Source: CAYVQE01 sp964633205
GTDB taxonomy: Bacteria; Myxococcota; B64-G9
DNA: 45,591 nt
NCBI GenBank assembly: GCA_964633205.1
Contig: CAZWFN010000038.1
Location: forward strand, 1-45,591
Reading direction: 5' to 3'
Part shown: positions 40,101 to 45,591 of the stretch, in pieces
Position numbering within the stretch: position 1 is the first letter of the stretch
How the letters are laid out: every line of letters begins with the position of its first letter
Made by a program: the position numbers and the translations under genes
The notes under the pieces: model-generated
Told to the model about the DNA's origin: nothing
Seen by the model: only the letters and a program-made list of their open reading frames with translations
Databases searched by the model: none

Positions 40101-43100
40101 AACCCGGCCCGCATCAGGCCCTCTTCCGCCAGCAGCCCATCGTCCAATCCCTGCAGCAGCTCCAGCAGCCGGGCCCACTCGGCGTGTTGCTCGAGCCAGG
40201 CGGCCATCTGGCGGTTGACCGCGGCGTGCTCCGGCGCCGCCTCCAGCGCGCTTTGCAGCGCCGCCTCCTGGGCCTCGGCATCACCGGCATCGGACCAGGC
40301 CTCGGCCACCGCCAGCCAGGTCTCGGCCGCCTCGACCCCGGCCCGCCGGCGCGCCAGGTCGGTCAGCATCTGGGCCAGGTCCTCGTGGCGATCGTGGGCC
40401 CGGTAGAGCGCCTCGAGCACTCGGGCCGATTCGCCATCGGAGGGTTCCTGGCGCAGGGTGCGCTCGTAGGCGGCGATCGCGGCCACGGCGTCGCCGGACG
40501 CCCGCCGCAGCGACGCGATGCGCCGGTAGAGCGCCGCCGGGCTCTCGCCGCCGTCGCTCATCTCGAGCAGCTCGCCCTCCGGGGCCAATAGCCGCTCCAG
40601 CGCGTCGGCCGCATCGGTGAGCTCACCCAAGGCCTCCAGCCGATCGGCCAACTCGAGCCAGACCGGAGCCGGATCGGGCGCCAGCTCGGCCGCCCGTTGC
40701 AGCAGGTCGACTCCGCGTCCGGGATCATCCAGCTCGTCGAAGGCCAACCCGGCGGCTTCGCGCAAATAGCGGCTGCGCTCCTGGCGCTCCGGCACGGCCT
40801 GGGCGATGCGGGTCTTGACCTCGATCAGCTCGGCATGGCGCTGCAAATCGGCCAGCACTCCGGCCAGGGCCCGGTTCGGCTCCAGCCAGGAAGGGTCGAG
40901 CTCGGCGGCCTTTTCGAATGCGGCGATGGCCCGCTCGGGCGCCGCCAACCGATCGCGGTAAAGCCCGCCCAGGCGATGCAGGCGCTGAGCGGCAGCGGCC
41001 GGCCCATCGGCCAGGTCGATCAGCAGCTCCTGCATGTCGGCCACCTGGGCCCAATCCTCGACCTCCTCGTAGAGTGCCTGGGCGCGGCGGGCGATGGCCT
41101 CCTCGGGCTCGATCTCCAAGGCCGCGCGCATGGCCGCCAGCGCAGCGGGCAGGTCCTCCAGCTGGATCAGGCAGACGTCGGCCCGCTCCAACAGCAGGGC
41201 CCGGCGCAGCGCGGGGTCCTCGGCGTCATCGGCGCAGCGCGCCAGGAAGTCGGCCAACTGCTCCGTGGTGCCGGTCTCGCGCAGCAGCTCCAACACGATC
41301 TCGCGGTGGTCGTCGGACGGAATCGCCTCGAAGGCCCGTTCGAACGCGGCCAGCGAGCGCTCGGGCTGGTCCAGCTCATCACGGGCCAGGTGGCCGAGCT
41401 CGGCCCAGATTTCGGCCGCCGTGTCCGGATCCGACGCGGACTGTTCCTCGGCCAGCTCGGCCAGCAGATCGGCCAGCTCGGCGACCATGTCCTCCTGGCG
41501 GTAGATGGCCAACAGGCGTTCCCGCGCCGGCAGGTAGCCCATCTGCAACAGGCGCTGCAGATGCTCGATGGCGCTGGCCGAATCGTGCAAGCGCAGCTGG
41601 TACAGCTCGGCCAGCTCTTCCAGCCGTTCGATGCGTTCATGCTCGTCCGCGGCCGCCGACCATTGGTCCTCGAGCAACCGGGCCAGCTGCTCCCAGCGCG
41701 ACGAGCGCCGCAGCATGCTCAACAGATCGCGCACCGCGGGCTGGTCCTGCGGCTGCTCGCGGACCACATCCGCCAGCAGCTGAATGGCCTCGTCGGGGTC
41801 GTCCAAGTGCTCGTACAACAACAGCGCCAGCGACCGCCGGATGCCCGGTTGGCGCTCGGCCTGCAGATCGGTCTTGAGCCAGCGCCGGTACAGCCGAGCC
41901 AGCTCCTCGTACGCGCGGGCCTTGCGCAGCAGCAGTTCCAGCCGCTCCAGGGCCTCCGGCTCCACCTCGGCCCAGCCGCGGTCGGCGAAGGCCTCCAGGT
42001 GCAAGCGGTAGAGATCCAGGGCGCTGTCGCTGTCGTCGATGGCCCAGGCCGCCCGGGCGGTCAACAGGGCCAGGGCGGCCCGGCGCTCGGTCGGCAGGCC
42101 GGGGTCGAAAGCGGGCTCGCTCGCATCCAGCTCCCCGGTCGCGCCGGCGGACAGCTCGGGCCGTGGCGCCTGCAAGGCCCGCTGGCCGTACTGCAAGGTA
42201 CCCTGGTGGTCGCCGCGTGCAGCGCAGCGTTCGGCCAGAGCGACCAGGGCCGGCCGAAAATCCGGTGCCACGGCCAGGGCATCGCGCCAGCAGGCCGCGG
42301 CGGCCGCCTCCTGGTCGAGTCGCGCGCGCAGCACCGCGGCCAGGGCCATCGACAAGGCCGGGACCTGCTCGGTCTGAGCGGTGGCGATCCGCCGCCGCAG
42401 GACCTCGGCCACCTCCTCCCAATGGCCGAGCTCGGTGTGAAGCCGCTGCAGCGAGGCCAGCCGGGCCTGCACCCCTTCGCTGTCGGGCGCGGCATCCACC
42501 GCCGCCCGGTACTGATTGGCGGCCGGCTCCAAGCGCTCGAGCTTGTCCCACCAGATGGAGGCCGCGGCGGTGTGCAGGACGGCCGCCTCTTCACCGCCGG
42601 CGGTCTCGGCCCGCCGGCCATAGAATGCGGCCAACTCCTCCCACCGCTGATCCTCGCGCAGCAGCTCGGCGATCCGGTCGGCGGCTTCCTGGTCGGCCTC
42701 GTAGCGCGACAGGACCAACCGGTATTGCTCGATGGCCCCGCGGCGATTGCCCAGCCGCAGCTCGATGGCCGCCAACCGCCGGTGCAGCTCGGTGCGGCCC
42801 GGGCCGGACAGGCCGCCCTCGCCCGCCGACTCCAGCACGGCCTCGATGGCTTGGCGCGCCTCCGGCCAACGCTCGGCGGCGAAGAGCAGGTCAGCCAGCG
42901 CCCGCTGGGCCTCCAGCGCGCCCGGATCCGCGTCGAGCACCTTTCGGTAGCTGTCGATGGCGCCCTCGGCATCGCCCAGCTTCTCGGCCTGCAGCCGGGC
43001 GCGCTCGAGCCACAGCTCGATCCAGTCGCGGGCGTCGAAGGCCTCGCGGGCCAGGCGCGGCACCAGCTCCACCAGCGCCTGGTGCCGCCCGTGCTCGCGC

Positions 43101-45463
43101 AGCAGGTGGATCAGCCGGCGAACCAGCCGGCCGTCGGCGGGATGCAGCCGCACCGCCAGCGACAGGGCCTCGATGCCGCCGTTGAGATCACCCAGGTGCT
43201 CCACCCGGATGGATCCGATGCGGCTCCAGCGCGCCGCCGCCACCGCGGCGGGCAGATCGGCGTGGATCGACTCCAGCACTCCGCGCTCGAGCTCGGCCCA
43301 GCGCCCGGCTTTCTGCAGCAAATCGCTCAGACCAGCCAGGGCGGCCTCGGCACCCGGTTCCAGCTGCAGCGATCGGTGGTAGAGCTGCTCGGCCCGCCGC
43401 CCGTCTTCCAGCTCGCGGGCGGCCAGCTCGGCCGCTTCCAGCAACGCCGCCAGGGCTTCCTGCGGCTCGTGCACCAGGACCGCCTTCTGCTCCAGCACGT
43501 CGACCAGCGCGGCGAAGTCCTGCCGCTGGCGATCGATCTCCTCCAACGCGCGCCAGGCGTCCAGCTCGCTGGACGAGACCTCCACCACCCGGGCGTAGTG
43601 ACGCCGGGCCTCGTCCAGGCCGTCGGGACGCTCGCGATAGATGCGCCCCAGGCTCATGCCGGCCGACTTGACCACGTTGTCGGGCAATGCCGTGCCCGCC
43701 TGCTCCAGCTCCAGCAGGCGCCCGAAGGCCTCGGCCGCCTGCTCCGGCTGGTCCAGCTCCATCGCCAGCCGGCCGGCCCGGTGCAGTGCGTCCAGATGCT
43801 CCGGCCGCTGGTCCAGGATCTCGGTATAGTGGCGTAGGGCCACCGCCGGATCGTCCAGCTCCTCTTCCCAGAGGCGGGCCAGACGCAGGCGCAGCTCGAC
43901 CTCGGCACCCGTCTGTTCGCGCTGTTGCAGCTGTTCGAGCGCCTTGCCCAACAGGCGCGCCGCCCGGGTCGGCTGTGCCCGGCGGCGCTGCACCTCGGCC
44001 TGCAGCTCCAGCGCCGCCAGATGCTGCGGGGCGTTGATCAGCGCCGCGTCCAGCTGCTTGCGGGCCCGCTCCAGGTCGTCTAGCTGCTCGAGGTAGATGC
44101 GCCCCATGCGGGCCTGGTGTTCGGCGGTCTGGGCTGCGGTGGCCGAGCGGCGGGCCAGGCGCAGGTGCATGCGCAGCGCCCGGTACCAGCGGCCAGCCTC
44201 CTCATACGCCGCGGCCAGCAGCCGCATCGCGTCCAGCCGGTCGGCATCGAGCACCAACACCTGTTCCAGCGCCGCGATCGACCGCTGCCGATCGACCTCG
44301 GCCAGCAGCTCGCCGGCGCGCAGATAGGCGGTCACGGCATCGTCGCGCTCGTCCCGCCGGCGTAAGACCTGCGCCGCCCGCTCATAGGCCACGCCCGCAT
44401 CGGCCTGGCCGCGCTTGGCCTGCATGGCCGCCCGCGCCAGCAAGGCCTGCACGTCCTCGGGTTCGCGGGCCAGCTGGTCGCGCACCCGATCCTGCAGCGT
44501 GTCGAAGCGGTCGGGTCGGGTCAGCTCGATCTGCATCAACCGGCTGGCGGCCAGCGGGTGGGTCGGCTCGGCCTCGCCGCGGTTCAGATACAGGCTGCGC
44601 GCCTCCTCCAATTGCCCGGCTGCCAGGGCCCGCTCGGCCTGGTCGTAGAGCGCGACGCCTTCGCGGAACACCAGCGCATCGCGCTCGGCCCGCTGCCGCC
44701 GTTGCTGCACTGCGGCAGCGCCTTCCGCGCCGGGGGCCGGCAGCTCGTCGGGGAACAAGGCCGTGGCCAAGCGGAGGCGATCGGTGGCGATGGTCACCCG
44801 ATCCAGGCGCAGGCCGCGCATCTCCGGCAGCTTCCAGCCGTGTATCGGCAGCAGCCAGCGCAGCAGATCGGCCACCGGCCGCAGCGCCAAGACGAACGGC
44901 GCCGGCTGCTCGAAGCGCAGGGGCTTCAACGCGCGCGCCAGCTGTGCCACCAGGGCGCTGGCGGGCACGGGCAGCCAGTCGAACAGGCGCACGTCGTGGA
45001 AGGCGAAGCGCAGCTGCATCTCGTCGCCGGTGTCCAGGTGGAACCGCGCGCTGAAGGGCGCCCGCTGGCGCCCGACCCGAAACACGCCGCTCAAGCGCCC
45101 CTCGGCCGGACCCAGCGACAGGTCGGGCTGTTCGATACCGAAGCGTTCCGGCGCCAGCAGCTCGCGCAGCCGGTCGGCCAGTCCGCTGCCGGTGGCCGAC
45201 AGCTCCAGCCGGCGCAGCCGGCAACGCCGGTGGCGGAACTGGTCGGCACCACCGGTCACGTCGAAGGGAAAGGTGATGTCCGGCACCTCGAGCTCGAGCG
45301 CGTCGATGCACAGCCCGGCGCCCAGCTCGCGGTCGGACAGGGCGACCAGTGCCGTCTGTTCGCGAAACTCGAGCGCGAAGCCGAGTGCGGACCCAATCGC
45401 TTTTTCGCCCAAAACCGTCGGCTTGGGGCCCGCTCCGATCAGGGCGTTGCGGTCGTCGGTCAT
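34103..45463 (-). CDS. Giant TPR-repeat protein, about 3,786 residues
   Basis: The frame is uninterrupted for 11.4 kb. Residues 1-260 form an unrecognised beta-rich domain with no signal peptide (LELEVPDITFPFDV, VRLFDWLPVPASAL). From about 265 to 3490 the chain is almost wholly TPR-like helix pairs, with room for about 95 units of 34 residues. The last 290 residues form a separate domain; its PTLIISSAVLERSAPAELQF then ITREVV layout resembles an M48 zinc-protease core in which HExxH has been lost. The length is close to what I recall for the Myxococcus AgmK/GltI gliding TPR protein, but no other glt/agl gene is nearby, so this is only a hint. ATG at 45463 follows GAGG; an adjacent TTG is possible. 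It is likely a scaffold for envelope or motility machinery. Confidence 0.9.
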   Translation of the reverse strand: MTDDRNALIGAGPKPTVLGEKAIGSALGFALEFREQTALVALSDRELGAGLCIDALELEVPDITFPFDVTGGADQFRHRRCRLRRLELSATGSGLADRLRELLAPERFGIEQPDLSLGPAEGRLSGVFRVGRQRAPFSARFHLDTGDEMQLRFAFHDVRLFDWLPVPASALVAQLARALKPLRFEQPAPFVLALRPVADLLRWLLPIHGWKLPEMRGLRLDRVTIATDRLRLATALFPDELPAPGAEGAAAVQQRRQRAERDALVFREGVALYDQAERALAAGQLEEARSLYLNRGEAEPTHPLAASRLMQIELTRPDRFDTLQDRVRDQLAREPEDVQALLARAAMQAKRGQADAGVAYERAAQVLRRRDERDDAVTAYLRAGELLAEVDRQRSIAALEQVLVLDADRLDAMRLLAAAYEEAGRWYRALRMHLRLARRSATAAQTAEHQARMGRIYLEQLDDLERARKQLDAALINAPQHLAALELQAEVQRRRAQPTRAARLLGKALEQLQQREQTGAEVELRLRLARLWEEELDDPAVALRHYTEILDQRPEHLDALHRAGRLAMELDQPEQAAEAFGRLLELEQAGTALPDNVVKSAGMSLGRIYRERPDGLDEARRHYARVVEVSSSELDAWRALEEIDRQRQDFAALVDVLEQKAVLVHEPQEALAALLEAAELAARELEDGRRAEQLYHRSLQLEPGAEAALAGLSDLLQKAGRWAELERGVLESIHADLPAAVAAARWSRIGSIRVEHLGDLNGGIEALSLAVRLHPADGRLVRRLIHLLREHGRHQALVELVPRLAREAFDARDWIELWLERARLQAEKLGDAEGAIDSYRKVLDADPGALEAQRALADLLFAAERWPEARQAIEAVLESAGEGGLSGPGRTELHRRLAAIELRLGNRRGAIEQYRLVLSRYEADQEAADRIAELLREDQRWEELAAFYGRRAETAGGEEAAVLHTAAASIWWDKLERLEPAANQYRAAVDAAPDSEGVQARLASLQRLHTELGHWEEVAEVLRRRIATAQTEQVPALSMALAAVLRARLDQEAAAAACWRDALAVAPDFRPALVALAERCAARGDHQGTLQYGQRALQAPRPELSAGATGELDASEPAFDPGLPTERRAALALLTARAAWAIDDSDSALDLYRLHLEAFADRGWAEVEPEALERLELLLRKARAYEELARLYRRWLKTDLQAERQPGIRRSLALLLYEHLDDPDEAIQLLADVVREQPQDQPAVRDLLSMLRRSSRWEQLARLLEDQWSAAADEHERIERLEELAELYQLRLHDSASAIEHLQRLLQMGYLPARERLLAIYRQEDMVAELADLLAELAEEQSASDPDTAAEIWAELGHLARDELDQPERSLAAFERAFEAIPSDDHREIVLELLRETGTTEQLADFLARCADDAEDPALRRALLLERADVCLIQLEDLPAALAAMRAALEIEPEEAIARRAQALYEEVEDWAQVADMQELLIDLADGPAAAAQRLHRLGGLYRDRLAAPERAIAAFEKAAELDPSWLEPNRALAGVLADLQRHAELIEVKTRIAQAVPERQERSRYLREAAGLAFDELDDPGRGVDLLQRAAELAPDPAPVWLELADRLEALGELTDAADALERLLAPEGELLEMSDGGESPAALYRRIASLRRASGDAVAAIAAYERTLRQEPSDGESARVLEALYRAHDRHEDLAQMLTDLARRRAGVEAAETWLAVAEAWSDAGDAEAQEAALQSALEAAPEHAAVNRQMAAWLEQHAEWARLLELLQGLDDGLLAEEGLMRAGLACYEGIGAASESDAQELAAARLMLRIDPVHLEALGRAARLAEADGRAEEAEDLLRRLDGQADRLEPDQRFDLDMRLARLDFNRGQSEKAETRLKRCIALRPDDPEPRAFLHKLYAGGERYGDRVALLLDEAERATSPEDRFDKVHAAARLMEEDLGDPEGASRLYLRLTEQQPDNLEAWRRLAELYRLLEEPVEQRRALIRVAELTDGDEHLRALRKVARLSSDVLELEEARQDLDRLLAAVPGDPEALDRLIALDRREGAIDELTRHLAQRIDISTDPIAQAGLLRERAGLLVARPERRTDAIAVFERLRELLPSDDETLHALERLYLFDERWSQAAEVLERRIGLAGTERERVPLLSRLARLRADRLDDAAGAVDAWRRAAALEPANREPLEQLRRLATERGDDELLVEALESLAARAKSEAEECGLRRAVGLLHYQADRGEDASQAFARVLELREDDAVARRFSARLSFARDPRGASGHLRWLADHAELLPATEELAVRRQLVEALAEAEPTERIAALEALLELAPEPESARALAALYREVGDRPALAALLSRIGEMEAEAPTPETWIERADLLLQEGQPAEAAAAMQRALDLEGPHRLELARRLAQLQLRTLDDRPAARASLEQAHELAPEDRGIMEQLVELRLAAGDEAGAAALLERWLERAEPEREAEIALQLGRLHKKLGHHEAAREALERSTQAAPSDPIAWELLAELADDLPATKQGMLYLRWAGGPAAGARRPELYRRAAEHLERADDEDSALRALREAFRLDPADPDCCARLAPLLRRRREWVELAGVLEQWSKVEPRPEQRVEILFELGELERERLDDEAAARHHLQACLELAPEHHEALAALAELHHGAGEWAAAEDCYARMGDQVPITLAQRRGDMALELERPQVAAAHYARAVENAPENAAAHLGLVRALAAADDVDAARAAVDGLVDGPLDESERDAALRQLEETLPPGPARAAVLGLIGELEPDGQRRAELWLERAELLREQGQIADMARSLQRALAIDGPHRLQVAKELARVQLDRLKDETAGRRSLEAAVELTPDDPALLSELSELYWKEELWDRAAEVTERLLELAAEEMRPGLALRLGDIQLARQQPDLARPAFERALELDPAYRQAYERLEQLMAEEADSTERAEFYLRWARSPAAGSGRADLLRTAARQLERAGEVDAAMAALREALEYDRDNPELVDALLLLLGQQQQWDGLIEALQRRIELETEDQRVLALHAEIGQIYLERLDDQQAATEHLEACLALDPDHAGSLEQLAGIRYAQRQWEAAGDLYERLGDRVSSGSIFLAAFRLGEIRESQQRDAEAVEHYRRAVAANPSFLPARQNLVALLQRSERWEELIAAGQALIEALPDSGFEDMAVALQARLAAAHQCLLRFEPAAALWRRVLESEPEHRDALQALRAYHTNRRDWSAAAEMAERQLALEPDSPRLAAELEALGDLYRDRLQARERAERAYRRALEIDPERSGAAQRLWDAAVDSEDWETLTQLGPRLLAAEPDSESAIGIHRTLGRALLRAGGDREEALEHLEAVLESGRADLELIEEGADLARQLERWARYACLAGQALEHRLQQGLDPEAAMEGYLDLARVYQEELGDVTRAAAAVRRALELQPRDPELLRRLGHLYASNFDTYREAIEVFRELLGMDPGDAEAFRFLARLEAARGEVDRTACYYAGLRFLQPANAEARRYLGYVGAPRAPQRALSDGSWDEVVLHPRADCLLQRIMAGLAPFIEQLFPPNLSRFKLMGGVVGPEENPRLHRIAEQARRLVAGRPLSLLIARENVYQSWIESGQRPTLIISSAVLERSAPAELQFFITREVVRVAMGCVLPAKFNRNELLQLLAVISRLVEVDAAPVAALPPTAGQYVEAMRRVTPDAVLQQIQPLVRQFALEPRAHDTESWLLGVTRTAARAGLLACGDLNASLSVLTRFSAAAGGRELAFVPDRASLLAGDEDMLALFRFAFSEPYFKLRQELGLAVGGD

Positions 45464-45489
45464 CAAGCGCCTCGTGGCTCAGGTCGGAA

Positions 45490-45495
45490 ATTGTA
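45490..45495 (-). promoter_or_regulatory. Possible -10 element of the giant TPR gene
   Basis: On the minus strand TACAAT (45495-45490) lies 27 bp above the ATG, predicting a leader of about 20 nt. No good -35 is seen at 16-18 bp, so an activator or another sigma factor may be needed. Confidence 0.4.
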
Positions 45496-45591
45496 GCACG
45501 CAGGCGCTGGACGGGGCGAGTTTCTGACCCCTGGTTGGAGCGATCCGCGCTGTAGAGGTTTCTGATTGAGCTGAACGGCCGGCCAACAGTC

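Overview
The window is a strongly GC-rich stretch of a Gram-negative chromosome, most likely from the Myxococcota (former Deltaproteobacteria). Two exported proteins end in a Cys/Gly motif, one hydrophobic helix and an Arg cluster, like MYXO-CTERM sorting tails (best case: the protease at 24979-27288). There are nine likely lipoproteins, several with Cys-rich modules on Asp/Gly/Pro-rich linkers, plus an FHA sigma-54 activator, a Ser/Thr-kinase-like membrane protein, an OmpA protein with thrombospondin type 3 repeats, and a TPR protein of about 3,786 residues. No rRNA, tRNA, CRISPR array, IS element or phage gene was recognised.

Layout. 1-4896 (+): an apparent operon of an STT3-like membrane glycosyltransferase (5' end cut by the window), a double-FHA sigma-54 activator and a sulfotransferase, suggesting regulated surface glycan modification. 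5172-7138 (-): a Cys-rich lipoprotein, a small DsbD-N-like exported protein and a metallo-beta-lactamase-fold hydrolase. 7308-8365 (+): a Nudix hydrolase, probably leaderless, and an AMMECR1 protein. 8375-13934 (-): a tight four-gene operon of two paralogous beta-propeller-like lipoproteins, an outer-membrane-barrel-like protein and a TerB-like/LETM1-like fusion. 13935-14436: about 500 bp without a gene, holding three hairpins. 14437-14925 (+): an NTF2/SnoaL-like lipoprotein. 14909-19453 (-): threonine synthase, M23 peptidase and a PKD-containing metallophosphoesterase in one coupled operon.

19716-23748 (+): two Cys-rich lipoproteins, each with its own sigma-70-type promoter, ending at a strong terminator. 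24135-24296 (-): a 53-residue lipoprotein. 24494-29414 (+): a small hypothetical protein, a secreted gluzincin metalloprotease with an Asp-rich stalk and MYXO-CTERM-like tail, and a GH13 alpha-amylase-family lipoprotein. 29419-32472 (-): a zinc-ribbon protein, a transmembrane pseudokinase with a PEGA-like domain and a LuxR-type response regulator, the last two translationally coupled. 32673-34025 (+): the OmpA protein. 34103-45463 (-): the giant TPR protein.

Most of the window is cell-envelope biology: secretion, lipoprotein surface display, peptidoglycan and glycan modification, and signalling. The strongest candidates for undescribed biology are the propeller/barrel/LETM1-like operon, the pseudokinase/response-regulator pair, the giant TPR protein with a degenerate protease-like C-terminus, and two non-coding or repetitive elements (the hairpin cluster at 14129-14266 and the 30-bp palindromic repeats at 31030-31179). 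All family calls come from reading motifs by eye; no database search was possible.
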